Assembly (NCBI GenBank): GCA_002633005.1
Contig: NMRA01000187.1
Coordinates: 605,644 to 669,643 of the forward strand
DNA length: 64,000 nucleotides
Origin: Phoronis australis
Lineage: Eukaryota; Phoronida; Phoronidae
Direction: 5' to 3'
Numbering within the stretch: position 1 is the stretch's first letter; each line of letters starts with the position of its first letter. The notes beneath the pieces are model-generated. The model was not told where the DNA came from. It saw nothing but the letters and a program-made list of their open reading frames with translations, and ran no database searches. Shown one piece after another: positions 1 to 13,500 of the stretch. The position numbers and the translations under genes are program-made.

Positions 1-765
1 AGACTTGATAGGATAAAGGAACATCGGACTTTATGCGTTTATTCTTAGCTTGCATCAGAAGTATTATGGCTCTGTCTTCTACTTCATTTCTTTCAACGAC
101 TAAAAGCAGGAAACCCATGCAGTTAGTTATTTTATGTGCAATCGCAATCTGACAGTGTCTCTTCTTGTAGGTATAATTTGTTGAAATTAACATCAGGCAC
201 TGTGTGCTGGTTACAGTTTATGAGTTTTTTTACACATAACATTTCACAAATGTGGTGCATAATATTTATTCTATAATACATTAATCACCTTCTAAAACGC
301 AAAATTAAATAACACCAACACCTGACAATTTTCCAAAGTTATTGTATTTACCAATTGTCAGTTTTCTACACATCCGGTGATGTGGCTTACACACAGTGAC
401 AAGACACCTACTAGCACCACCAAAATTCAGCAAGCTAACACCATCTTCCAGTTATTTGCTACTGGTCTCCCATGGCTCCAAGCAAGAACTCTGAATATTA
501 TTTACCCAAAAATCTTATGATTATCGGACAAAAGGCAAAAATTTGCCTTTTTGATTTTTCAACCACGGGCTTCTGACATCACTGTGAATGTCCACAATTT
601 TCCAAAACATTCTCATGGGAGCTGTGATACAAAACTTGAACATGAAAACGCAATTAATTTGGCACTACATATGTTCCATGGAAAAAATGGTCAAATAAAA
701 TTTCACTTGTCGGCCATATTGTATCCTAAACTGGCCAGATCTTACTGCAATACACCACCTCTTAC
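1..765. other. gene-free stretch
   Basis: I see no gene, RNA or recognisable repeat here. Short open frames are not bounded by good splice signals and resemble nothing known. The segment lies on the downstream side of the candidate minus-strand exon at 766-940, so it may be intron or intergenic sequence of that putative gene. Confidence 0.4.
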
Positions 766-940
766 CATTCGTTTCAGCCGGTGTCAAAACAACTTCTTTA
801 GCCGTGGTATATGAGTGTTCACAGCCTGACTCCCCTTGGGACACATGTTCACTTTGATCACCATCAACCAAACTGGAGTCATGGCCTAATGGGTCTTCCA
901 TAGCCCAGTATATAATGTCAAATTCGGTCAATACACTGCA
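766..940 (-). CDS. candidate internal exon of an unidentified gene
   Basis: On the minus strand a 175-bp open segment is bounded by a good acceptor (TTTTGTTTCCAG, ending at 941) and a good donor (GTAAGAGG, starting at 765). It reads for 58 codons plus one base. The predicted peptide starts CSVLTEFDIIYWAMEDPLG and is acidic and Ser/Glu/Thr-rich, with no domain I recognise. No flanking exons could be joined to it, and the assembly gap at 1553-2529 lies on its upstream side and could hide one. The call rests only on splice signals and an open frame, so it could be a chance exon. Confidence 0.33.
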
Positions 941-1552
941 CTGGAAACAAAAAGATTCAAAATTTTGAAAATTGTTCATAAACATTGATGCTGAAATGCC
1001 GTTCCATTATTGACAGTTAAAAGGTCAGTAAATAGTATAAGTAAAAGATGGACATCAGTATTAAAATCTGATTGATTAAAATATTCCCCACGTTTTGAGT
1101 GGTATGATCTTTATGATGCGTACCACACAAAATGAAGGACTGTTCAAAGAAAAACTTTTTGATTACGGGAGTATTTGTTCGAATCGGAAAGAATTAAAGA
1201 CAATGACAGCCTCCTAAGGTGACCCTCTATGCGCAAAAGGTACTTTCAACAACGTGACGAGGATGTTATAATCAATGTGAGGCATAATTCACCAAAAAGC
1301 TTCTGGTCTACAAAGCTGCGAGCTTCACCGTCTACTGGGGCCAGTTACATGTCGTGAACACATCCACTAAAACAAGAAACTGTAGGAACACCGCATTTAT
1401 CCACCTTCACTCTTATCAGGCTTCTATTGTGAGTCAGCATGCGTGAATAATTGGCTGATAAGCCACCTCTGGAACTACTTTTGGCTGAATGGATGACCAG
1501 GCCATAAAATGATAATATTAGCCAAGACCAGTTACTAATGCAACAAAGAATA

Positions 1553-2529
1553 NNNNNNNNNNNNNNNNNNNNNNNNNNNNNNNNNNNNNNNNNNNNNNNN
1601 NNNNNNNNNNNNNNNNNNNNNNNNNNNNNNNNNNNNNNNNNNNNNNNNNNNNNNNNNNNNNNNNNNNNNNNNNNNNNNNNNNNNNNNNNNNNNNNNNNNN
1701 NNNNNNNNNNNNNNNNNNNNNNNNNNNNNNNNNNNNNNNNNNNNNNNNNNNNNNNNNNNNNNNNNNNNNNNNNNNNNNNNNNNNNNNNNNNNNNNNNNNN
1801 NNNNNNNNNNNNNNNNNNNNNNNNNNNNNNNNNNNNNNNNNNNNNNNNNNNNNNNNNNNNNNNNNNNNNNNNNNNNNNNNNNNNNNNNNNNNNNNNNNNN
1901 NNNNNNNNNNNNNNNNNNNNNNNNNNNNNNNNNNNNNNNNNNNNNNNNNNNNNNNNNNNNNNNNNNNNNNNNNNNNNNNNNNNNNNNNNNNNNNNNNNNN
2001 NNNNNNNNNNNNNNNNNNNNNNNNNNNNNNNNNNNNNNNNNNNNNNNNNNNNNNNNNNNNNNNNNNNNNNNNNNNNNNNNNNNNNNNNNNNNNNNNNNNN
2101 NNNNNNNNNNNNNNNNNNNNNNNNNNNNNNNNNNNNNNNNNNNNNNNNNNNNNNNNNNNNNNNNNNNNNNNNNNNNNNNNNNNNNNNNNNNNNNNNNNNN
2201 NNNNNNNNNNNNNNNNNNNNNNNNNNNNNNNNNNNNNNNNNNNNNNNNNNNNNNNNNNNNNNNNNNNNNNNNNNNNNNNNNNNNNNNNNNNNNNNNNNNN
2301 NNNNNNNNNNNNNNNNNNNNNNNNNNNNNNNNNNNNNNNNNNNNNNNNNNNNNNNNNNNNNNNNNNNNNNNNNNNNNNNNNNNNNNNNNNNNNNNNNNNN
2401 NNNNNNNNNNNNNNNNNNNNNNNNNNNNNNNNNNNNNNNNNNNNNNNNNNNNNNNNNNNNNNNNNNNNNNNNNNNNNNNNNNNNNNNNNNNNNNNNNNNN
2501 NNNNNNNNNNNNNNNNNNNNNNNNNNNNN
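1553..2529. other. assembly gap, 977 N
   Basis: A run of undetermined bases. Long open frames that appear to cross it are artefacts of the gap. Confidence 0.99.
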
Positions 2530-3039
2530 TTTCAAATATTACAGTAAAAACTACGTAAAACTCTCACCATAAAAAGTACAGTCTGCTAGCTAGATTGTAA
2601 TCAGCTGATCATATCCGCATGAGCGAAGCCAATTATCCTCGCTCGTGACTCGATGACTAGAGCAGCCTGGCGGCATCCCTTTGATCGTGAGCCGAGTGCG
2701 ACTCAGCCAAGGTGGATAAATACGGTCTAGTTCAATTTTCCATACCCCGCCGTTTACCTTAACCACTGGGGTTAGAACCAATTTTATTTAGTGGGAATGT
2801 TCATAGCATGTATAGATGGTATTCACTGTCTACAAGGGCAACTGTCTGCAGGAAAAGTGAAGTCCATCTCTCCTAAAATCATGATTTAACTTAATTTTAT
2901 TCCAGGGCCCTGGGTCTAATCTGTTTACTTAGAACTGATTTTTTTTACTTTTTCTGTTCTGCATCATTAATCTGCGTCATTTAATAGTTACAAACTCCAA
3001 ATGTTTGTCTATTATTTTTGTGTTCCAGTGTGTAATAGC

Positions 3040-3180
3040 TCAAGCGTTCGCATGTCTAATCCTATTTTGCACTTGATGACCCCAGCTAAAGAAGCTATAA
3101 GTTCCAGTCTGAGTTCTTAATGTTGAGTTTTACTCAAAATCTGGATTTTGAACTTGAGTTAGTAGATCAAATGCAATTTT
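3040..3180 (-). repeat. dispersed repeat fragment (family with 37255-37440)
   Basis: The reverse complement shares the motif GCTGGGGTCATCAAGTGC and neighbouring text with 37255-37440. Both copies also hold runs of ATTTTGAGTAAAACTC-like sequence. The copies are diverged and no termini could be defined. Confidence 0.5.
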
Positions 3181-3971
3181 TGACTTTGTCTTACACTAAA
3201 CTAGGCACTCATCTGTGAAGTGTAATCGAACACAGACTAACAGATATTTATTTTGACCTAAAATAGAATGGTACTTTTCAGTTCAATTTCGAATCCAGAA
3301 ATTAGAGGCTCGGGGGGCCAGAATTGAACAATTTCCTTTTTTTCACTCAACGACCGTCAGTCGTCAGGGGCAAGGTGAGATGGTTGCTTTTATTTCGAGT
3401 TACTGGTTAAGCAATAGACCCAATTTGAAAAAAGAGCCCAAATGTTCCGTTTACGTTAAGTTTCCAACCATTATCAGAGTTTTCATAAAAACCTTTGCAG
3501 AACTTTAAAGTTTTACCTGAACTAGAGACTGTTCATTGCCTCAACTGAGAGCTTCGAGAGAGACTCAACTCAATACATCCTTGGCAAGAAGCGGAAATGG
3601 TATCTGCCATCTGGTGTCAAGTATAGCTATCCTATCCTATTGGCAATAAATAGCACTAATCGGTGCTCGTTGAAAGGCCATCCGAGTACACCTTAGGCGC
3701 AGCGTGTCAATGATATTGCTGTGCATGAATTTGGAATCTTGCTTAATCTCAAGATCGCGTATGCGTGAACTTTGAATTGAATATTCATTCGGGCAATCAG
3801 GTGAAACTTTTTGTCCAGTGTAACTACTTTTTGTAATTATTGGCCTCATGATCACCCATTTTCCTCTTTACCTGTAAATGTCAAAGGGTAATGTTAGTAC
3901 AGTGTTTGGTGAATAAAATCGCCAACAATTGAAAAAAGGTTGGTTAAAATTTGTGTCATATTAACATGTAA

Positions 3972-3975
<4 letters not shown>

Positions 3976-4046
<71 letters not shown>
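3976..4046 (+). repeat. (TTA)n microsatellite
   Basis: About 23 uninterrupted TTA units. The poly-leucine open frame across it is a by-product of the repeat, not a gene. Confidence 0.97.
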
Positions 4047-4529
4047 TGTTAATGTAATATTTACAATGAGGGTAGCCCCATCAGTTCACACTGCTTTCAA
4101 TGGGGGCCCTCAAAGTGGTGCAAAATATTATCAACGTAAACGAGTTGAGTGAACTTGTCAAGTTTCCTAGTTACGCGATCTTTTGATTAAGTAAGATTCC
4201 ATGTTCACGTACAGCAATATCATAGCCCATGTACATGTATGACACGGATGATGTGCAGCCCAGCCTGTAGCCGACGGCACAACAGACAGCTATCCATGAT
4301 GACAATGAGTGCTTTTTACCCACCTCTCTCCCGGCCCACCGTACGGTGGTGCCAGTTGCATGTGGGTGGCGGTGATGTTTTTGATTTAGTCCGCAGGTTT
4401 CTCCGTCCGGAGTAAATTGCACCACTTAATTTTTCTGTGTCTGTATTATACCAAATACCGTGCTATTGTTGGTGAAAGATTATCGAATTTGTGCTGAAAC
4501 GCTCGTACGTTGGACTTTAAGAGGCATAG

Positions 4530-5014
4530 AACGTCATAAACAAACTAAATTAAAAAAGTGGCTTTCTGCCATTGACAGAAACAGAATTCAGCCTGCTCGC
4601 CAGGGATCTTTAGTATTTGTTTGTCACAGATTTTCAATTTCTATTGATATCAAAGCATTTTCTTTAGTTTCAAAAATGATCTGGCAACTGCTCACCACTT
4701 CGTTGGATTTTTCTCCACAAGGCACAGCACATCTCCGTATTTGGCACAGAAAGACATAGGGCGTAGGAGATTTCGCTTATATGGAAAATGTGACCTTTGA
4801 ACTCAAGCGACTTCAACTAACTGAGTGTGAGTGCATGCGCGCATTTGTCATAAGTGGGAGATTAGAAACTCTGTGGTAACCACAGGTTTTTCATTTTCGC
4901 GCGTATTTCAAAAACCGTGAATTTTGTGATTTTTTTCTGGAAATCTCCTCACAGGAGAAAGTGAATTACTCAATAGTAGACGTTGCGAGACAGTACTTTC
5001 GTCAAGAATTGTTT
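4530..5014 (+). repeat. dispersed repeat, ~485 bp, second copy at 28441-28912
   Basis: Two diverged same-orientation copies share many blocks, for example TTTCGCTTATATGGAAAATG and TGTGGTAACCACAG, and end in a common CGTTGCGAGAC...GAATTGTTT segment. I see no clear terminal inverted repeats or coding capacity. It could be an old MITE or SINE-like element whose ends have decayed. Confidence 0.75.
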
Positions 5015-6978
5015 ATAAGATATTTTGACCAGCTTTCGGGTTCCATGCCTCTTTGATATAAAACAAACAACTTTGTAAATCCTGTAGGTATAATCTTGAG
5101 CTAAATAAATTAACAGTCAGCTAAACAAAATAACATCCAAACATGCCTCAGCCGTAGGTTAGTCTCACCGTCCATCGTCAGTGCTTTTTATTGGGCAACA
5201 TTGCACGGCTGAGCGTGATCAATTAGCTGACTACTTAATGTGCGAAGCTTGGGTAGGATGGTTTTATTTTCAGTTTGTTGTTGTACAGTAAAACAAAACG
5301 TTGCATACGTACGGTTCTGAAGAAAAGAGGTGTCGACGACTGGGAGAATCTACCGACAGCAAAATGGTCGTCTGTGATTATTAAGTTGCTGAGCATGGCG
5401 TGCAATAGTTTTACGTTCAGTAATGATTGTTCTTGTGCCAACATTCAGTTGCTATGGCAACAACTCGGCTTTACTCCTACCATTCTTATGATCAAGTCTA
5501 TACTACTAATGAGTTAGTCTATTGGGTGCAACTTTGAAGTTACAAAGGGTTTTCAGATTTTCTAATATGTTTATCTAAAACTCAAGTTACTATTTTTCCA
5601 GATGAAAAACTTCTAGCAGGAAAGAGTCTTTTAATATTTCACGCAGAAGTTCGGGTTTATTCAGGAACACTGCTGCGTCGCCGAGCAAACCGATATCAGT
5701 GCCGTGTCCTTTTCAGTCTACGGGGTCATAAGCGCGCGTTGTGCCTTTCATGGAATCCAATATTTGGAGCATGTGCCTCTACGAACCATTGTTGATTAAA
5801 ACCAGAAAACAATATTCAGTAGATTTTGAAATTGAACAACTAATTGAAAAGCACCGGTACCCAGCTTCGTAATTAGGCTCAATTACTCCTATGGGGTGAA
5901 GCTCATCTGAAGATGTTCAAAATTGCTAATTTCTTTAACAACACAATTTGGAATTTGAACTCAACGCACTAGATGTTGCCCTTGCATTGACAGATCCAGC
6001 AACGCGTTCCGCTGATGCGAGAATCTCACGAAACCCAAGATCACGCAAGACTTCGCCAGATATCGCCATGCATTGTAGCGAGGCATGTGACCACTCTACT
6101 CTTGCAAGATCTACGGATGTCGCTAGGGGTCATGACCAGACATCCTGAATGGCAAACAAAAGTATGTCATAAGAATGCAAGTCAGCGAGGGGGCTTGAAA
6201 CTTGCGTATCGTCACAGCTTGACGTGCCATTTAAGCTATAAAATTTCATTTAGTGCACGAAAGGACTATTTCATTTCATTTCTACACGGGGTGAAGTGAC
6301 TAAGGAATGTCTAACGTTCAGATGAGACTTCAACAAACAGCACCTGTTAAACTACCCTTAGAAAACCCACGTGGTATGTTCCATTGCACTAATCACTCCC
6401 GCGTACCGAAAGCTCTGCACAAATAACCACGAAAAGTTGATGAGAGTACATGTAGCGCTGCAAAATTATGCTGGAAATCTCGCTGCAGTTGAAACGAAAC
6501 TAAAGAAACGGTATCTGCTTATTAATGTTCATATTGACGGAGTAAATCTTTTATGTGAGTAGCCTAGCTGTGGTCCATATATTTAATTTCAAATTTTGAA
6601 GACTTATCTGAACCCATTGATCGACTGAAAATTACCTGTGTATCAAACAATTTAACGACTTTTACCCCAACTGTTGAGTACATGTCTACATGCATGAGCT
6701 CCGACAGGTGAAGAAAATGGCAAACAAATTCGACCCAACACTATATGATCTTGGTTTGCAATTTTAAACTGCATTACTCTGTAATTGATTTCAATATCAA
6801 TTTGGAAATTGCACTGAACCCATCCTTTCGTAAGCCTAGTCCAATTTGAGAAGTCCTACAAGTAATTATAACGCTTACCTTGATGGCGTGGCGTTGCTCT
6901 GACCCTAAAACCGAGCGGTTATCGTTGGTTTTTTTATCGAAACAATTCACAGTCAATTAACGAGATTGTGCGTTGGTG

Positions 6979-7239
6979 ATTGGTGAATGATGCGTGTGTT
7001 TAGATGGTTTAAATGTCGGAGATCATGGCCAATGACTCAGGCTCTGAACGAACTGATTGATGGGGCCACGACAGATTCACATGGCAGTGCCTGTGTTCCG
7101 CAATTTTTGACGTTGACGGTAAAAAACTGTGGCGAAAATTGTCTTCTGCACTGAGGAGTAAAAATGTACACAGGCTTTCTCGAATAGTTGTTGAAAATTG
7201 AGGATATGGTTTTGAGATCTCTAGGTCTACCAATCCAAT
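6979..7239 (+). promoter_or_regulatory. CCAAT-box cluster upstream of the cyclin gene
   Basis: ATTGG at 6979-6983 and CCAAT at 7029-7033, 7230-7234 and 7235-7239 lie 270-530 bp upstream of the cyclin start codon. Mitotic cyclin promoters in animals are commonly driven by NF-Y bound to several CCAAT boxes, so the cluster fits. Five-base motifs occur often by chance, and no transcription start can be placed from sequence alone. Confidence 0.35.
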
Positions 7240-7510
7240 GACTATTTGGTAGGGCATCACAATCGAGTTTAATCTGTTTTCTTCTTCTCTGCCAGAGACT
7301 CACAGCCGAATGCGCTAATCATTTTAAGAGACCCCAACCCCTAGTGCAAGGCATACGGATTGAAAAAAACGGTGAATGTCAGTCTTGTTTCCCATGTTTT
7401 AAAATTGCTGTGAAAGCGAACTACTGAAACCATCGGTTTTTAGGTCATCATAGTCATCCGTATTTTTCTTTGCAGTTTTATTTACTAAGCATAAGACAAC
7501 TCATTGCAGA

Positions 7511-10500
7511 ATGGCTTCGAAGCAAAAAATGTTGTCGTCCCGCGAAGTCTCCAAATTCAAATCGAGCACAAAGCCTACTGTGGGTAAAAAAGTCCAATTC
7601 AACGGAAAAAGGAATGACGCAGAGAATGCCCGCTCAAAGAAACACGCCAAGGTACGTGTGGCCACATAAGTTCCGCTCGTTGTTACTAGTTAGAAAAAAA
7701 GTACGAATCATCTTCACCAGACAGTAAGAACAGTTTGGATAGATATATCAACGGTTTCAAAGAACAAGGATAAACGTGGAGAACAAAAACACGATCCACG
7801 GCATCGAGAGATAAGTATTTCGACTGATTCCCTATCGAAGAACGAAGTGTTTCGATCAGCCACTGCCAACTTGCACTGCTGGCTTCTTTGACTTTGTAGA
7901 CACGTGGCAAACCTTCGCGTGCATTAGTAAATATGCTAATGATACTTTAAACTGATTTGAATTATCCCTGTAACGCAACCTGAACTAAACTTTTTTGACA
8001 TCAAAGTGACATACGCCCGTTATACCTCAATTAAAAGTAGGATAGACAAAAACACGCAACTGGAAACCAGCAGTTCAAGACATGAACAAATACAGTCGCT
8101 TGGTCGTTTGAAAGCAACACTTGAAAATAGTTCTTTGAACCGTTATAGTCACTCACGTGAGGCTAAATGTCGCCCTATGAGGTATTTAGTGCACCAAATG
8201 TTGCAATTCTATTCATCCGGGTCTGAAAAGTTTGAAAAGGTTGAAGTTCGCCGGCTTGCTGTTCTGCAGCACTGTGTTTTATTTTTGTTTGTTCTATAGT
8301 CTCAACAGGACAAACATGACGACACCCAGTGCGCTAGACCCCAGAAGAGGTCGCTACGAGAGGTTGGAAATTTTAGATCACAAATCCCAGTAAAATCGGT
8401 GAAATGGACCAAGGCAGCGGAGCCTCTGCAACGCAAGAAAACTGGTTTGTTTTGGAACTGTCATGTGACAAAGCACATGGAGCTTTTTTGCATAAGTTTA
8501 TAATGTGGAAACATATTCTGGTACTATTTATAAGTTTGTAAAAGTAGTGAAACGGATCCCACTCACTGAGCCGCCAACACTCAGCATTGACGTAGTCATG
8601 GGGGGAAAGAATCATGGCCCCCATTTTAAAGATCAATTCAGTGTTCCTCCAATCCTCTTCCCATTGCAAACTGCTCCACTGATTTCGCCTCCTGTCGTCC
8701 CACTCATCCCACCTCGATCCCGTCGCAATAACAATGTCACAATAATTAGAGAAATTGAGATAAGAAACGGCAGTTTTTTACTTATTAATTACAACAAATT
8801 GTATAGATTTATTTGTTTCTAACTTTTTTCTTTTCCAAGCAAAGGCAGCTGTGCAAGTAAAGCCCGACTTAACCATCGATATACCGATACCTTGTAAAGA
8901 AACAGGTACACCATACTAGAATACCGCTGCGTTAAAAGAACGTTCAAAGAAATTTCAACGTTTAGCAATGATAAAGCCCAAGATTAATTATTAGATTACT
9001 AGATACCATTCTGACTTGTAGAATCATAATATGGAAGACAGTAGAATATCAAGCACTCTTGGTACCGGAAGTTTACGTCACAAAAATTCATCGCTAGATT
9101 CTACCAATCGGGTAAACTTTTTTGTGTGTCTTGTTAAACACAAGTTCAACTTGTGTTATACCCGCGAAAGTATTAACAATTTTTAGGAAATTGATAATGT
9201 TCTTCCCTCATTCGTGCAGCAGTGATGACTTTATAACGGCGAACTTGAGTTACAGACTCAGTTCAGAGACGTAAGCGCCATCATTAGTCGGACGAGGATG
9301 GAATACCTCTCGCACGCTTTATCGACACGAGCCCCTTTACATTACGCTTTCAATAGCGCATGTGGACTTTCACCACTCCTGCCCTCTGTAATGTAGTTTC
9401 CCTCGGAAATGGTAACCTGGTGGTTTCCTGATGGCATACGGAAGTTTGTGACGCCAAACAAGCGGTAGACACAATAAATGGGACGAATTCTAAGATGGAG
9501 CAAAACATACAGGTTGAGTCCCAGCAATTAACCAGAGGATTTTTGAAGACAAAATATTATTAAAACCTCCTGCGACAAAAATGCTATAGTTAGGACACCG
9601 TGAAAAAATAGCGATGAATTTTTGCCTTGTGACGTCATCTTCGGTATCAGGAATTGGAACTTTTCGATTTTTTGCGAAATGGTATCCAGTTGTCTAAGGA
9701 TTCATTTTAGGCCCCAAAGATTGGCAAAACATCCAAAATATCGAAGTTTCCTTTTAATATTACAATGCATTTTATCGTGATTACTAACTAACATTCATTT
9801 TTCCTGATTTTTTCAAACACCAGCTAATTGTTTTCATTTATCGACAGTTTACCTATTCTTGTTTTAAATGCTGGTCTTGAATGTAAATTATTGCTGAAAA
9901 GCGAATGAATCTACAACGTTCCTCCATACTTGCCTTTAACTGATATTTTTCAACACACGTTTCGCAGAAAAGACCATGGACATGCTTCCGTTGACTGTTG
10001 AGCTGCAGAAGTTAATGGAAGAGGTACCGGAAGGAGTTGTAGACATCGACAGCGCCACCAGTGATATGTTTATGTGCAAAGAGTATGCGCAGGACATCGT
10101 GAGCTACTTAAGGGTAAGGACTGGAAAGTGGTCACGGGACACCATTCGTACTTTTTTCGCAAAAAAGTCTTGTCAATGAACTCAACATTAACTGGTGGGG
10201 ATAAATCTTCAAAAATATGATTGATCGTCCCCGCTTCCATGTGTCTATGAAATGAAGCAAGCTTGTGTTTAAGCTGATGTTTCCTTTTCCCAGGCTTTAG
10301 GACATTTTTTTTTCGTTATAGGTCATTTCTTAAAATTTGACTATACTGCAAGTATCGGGTTCATTGAAACGGTATATTTTTAACGACGTTTTTTAAAGAG
10401 TCTACTCAGAGATTATTGGCCAGTTGTATGATTTGGCATAAGTCTTTGTGCAGACTCTGTAAAAAACGTCGAAAAGTTTAACTAGTGAAGCAGTCCTTTA

Positions 10501-13500
10501 GAATCTCATTTGCAAGCACTTCTCCATAACTGAATCGCCCCCCAAAGCTGATTTTCGGAATTTTCAATTCTTATTTGTCGAACTGGATTGTTGCACGATT
10601 CAAATCATTTTTGTGGATATCCTAACACTTAAAATTGTGGTTGATACATAGGTTTTTCTTTCATTACATTGTGTCTACACAAGACATCGCAATGGCATCG
10701 GGAAGTTCCGTTGGTGGTCGTCTTGGCTTTCCGAAAGTCTCCTGTATTTCCTGCGCAAAATTGTACATTTTCACGAATTGTCTCTCACATTTCTGAACAT
10801 GTCACCCATTTTCTTATAGAAACGCGAAGATGAGTTTGTTATCTCCGCTGATTATCTGAACAACGACCCTGGCTTTAAACCCCAAATGCGAGCCATACTG
10901 GTGGACTGGCTTGTTCAAGTACAGGTATTTCTCTAACCTGACTGTTTGAGTAAAAGGAATGACTGACTCCTATTTGCAAGATTTCGAACTATAGATGTAG
11001 TACTGTACCCACTAAATTGCGCGATTTCCTGCTATTTTGATGATTGACAATGACATTGTAAAAATAAAGTTAAAATATGAACAAGGAGCAGCTGAGTCGC
11101 ATTTTTTCCAACAGAGTATTTTCACAATTTGCTGAACTTAGTCTAAGTCTTAGACACAGAGGAGCTTCGTGTGTGTGCCTGTACATATAAATTTTCCTCA
11201 ATGTTTTAGGCCTACTTGGAGATGTTCGACGGCACTCTTCAAATAGCCGTTCAACTTCTGGATCAGTTCCTCTCCAAACACATGGTGCTAGCCAGTCGTC
11301 TGCAGTTGGTTGGCGTCGCATGTCTCTTCATCGCCGCTAAACTGGAGGAGCGGTTCCCACCTGAGGTGATCACTGGCAATTTATGAGCTAGGATACTGCA
11401 TAAAACTGTGCGTTTCCTGTTAACGTCTGGGCAATGTCGCTGTTGTTATCGCAAATGCAGATGGCTTATTCAAATAAAGACGGAAATAGGATGTCAAAAT
11501 AATGTCTTTTTCCTTCTGATTCAGATAGCGACCTTGACTCACCTCACTCAAGACGCCTACACCTACGATGACGTGACAGCGATGGAGATGACGGTCTTGA
11601 AGAAGCTAGAATTCAACGTCTGCCGACATTCACCGGAAACTTTTGTCGAGCGCCTTTGTCTGGCTGTGCCGGTCAACCAGATGGTGGGTACATGTTAGAA
11701 GGTTTAAGAGAGATGTACCTGTCTCGGGTTGTGCTTTTCGTTAGCGCACTTGTTCATTCTTCTGGGTGTTCATGAAGGTTTTGTGCTTGTATGTCTGATT
11801 TGAAACTAGGGTGACTCCACCAACTGTCTGCCTTAAAGAGATTCCCAACTGCATCTACGGTTCTCTGAATGCACAGAGGAGATGAGTCGTTGTTAAAGCC
11901 AGTTTTTGGTTTCTTGTCATTTTCACAGATTATATTTAAACTCCATTTTGAGGTTATAAAATATCGCACGTAATATAATTTTTTTTCATTTACATTCATT
12001 CTTTGTCAGTCTACTATAGTGACGCCTGTTTTAAGTTTCGTTGTTTTATGATCTTGCAGTGAGTATACAATCAAAAAATCGTTTTGTCATCTTTTTCTCC
12101 TAACACATTGTTTTTAAGTTTCCACCACCCTTAGTTTTACCAGTACTTTGTATCTTGACAATAGAAACATTGCAAATATACATGTACGTAAATTGCACGT
12201 TTGTCATTACTACGGTGTCCCAGTTTTGTTAACAAATATTCCATGAAATATGAATACCATAAAAGGATTTTAACACGTAGCAATAGTATTTTTCTTTTCT
12301 AGAAATCTCAATTTCTTTTGCAAGGCACAGGAGTTAGAACGATTCCACTGTTGACTCTAATTGCAAAGAAACGGCCAATGGATTATTTTACACGCTGCAA
12401 AGCTGACCGCTTCTCATTCAATTATGTTCAAATCGAAGTATACACTTTTCACTGCAAAGAACTTAGACTAGAATGGAACTGCACAACTGGTTGCGTATGT
12501 TCTCTTCAACAAGATAAAACATCGGAACTTTTTCTAACTTCCGCCAATTGAAATCAAACTTTGGGGATCCTGGAATAAGAAAAAAACATATCTTGGTTTT
12601 CCTATTTTGAAACAATTTCGTTTACACGTTTGGGAGGTCATGTATCATGTAATAATTCTCAATCTTCCTTATTGGTAATTGTATATTAATATTATTATAC
12701 AGTTGCATATTTCATTGATAATGGTGATCTTGTATATCACTGTTATGTCGAATATTTGTATAAATGTGATGTGTATGGATGAATTTATTTGTATTAATAA
12801 GAAATTTTTGTCACCAGATTCAATGCGTTCGACTCCCTGATATAAAGTTAAGACGCCTTTTTGGTTATTATTGTCAACTACGTTTTTGTAATAGATGCAA
12901 TTCTGTTGATTATGCTTCAGATTAGGAACTTGTGCTACTATTTACTCGATCTGATCCTAACTGACAAGCACTGTATTGGGTTCCCGCCTTCCCTTCGTGC
13001 CGCCGCGTCACTCTGTATGGCTCGTCATATTCTCAAAGAAGATACCCACGAAGTCTGGACACCGTCCCTTGAATACTACTCCACCTACAAAGAGTCCGAC
13101 CTTCTTGCCTGTTTAAAGAGGATGGCAAATATTCTGCTGAAGGTGGAAAAAAGTCGCCACCAGGTAAGCACCAGGGATACATTTAATTTTTTAGCTTCTC
13201 TCGACACGGTGGCTGATCTACGTCCTTGAGCGTCTGAAGTTTGATCAGTCGTTGGGTCTCTCATCATGATTAAGAACAGTTAACCGGTCTCATTGTTCAA
13301 TCATCACCTGCTCATATCCAATCCCACCTCGGGCGCTGCCCAATCCACTCACTCGTAGTCGCCCCTTCAACCCTTCTCAGTCCGGGTCGAACTTTATGTC
13401 TTTGTGATGGTTGTTTCCAGATGCTCTATAATGCATTATTTAGACCACGGCGTTGCACTGCAAGGTGGGGTCCCACTCAGTGACGACCACTGAGGTAACT

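Larger units (their letters stand above)
2530..6978. other. intergenic stretch with repeats, no gene seen
   Basis: Apart from a dispersed-repeat fragment near 3.1 kb, a TTA microsatellite near 4.0 kb and a dispersed repeat at 4.5-5.0 kb (listed separately), I find no coding exon or RNA gene. Open frames in this stretch are short and look like no known family. Confidence 0.45.

Noticed and set aside
1345-2572. Long open frames on both strands across the first gap
   Set aside because: They consist almost entirely of undetermined bases.
3940-4152. Poly-leucine open frame
   Set aside because: Produced by the (TTA)n microsatellite.
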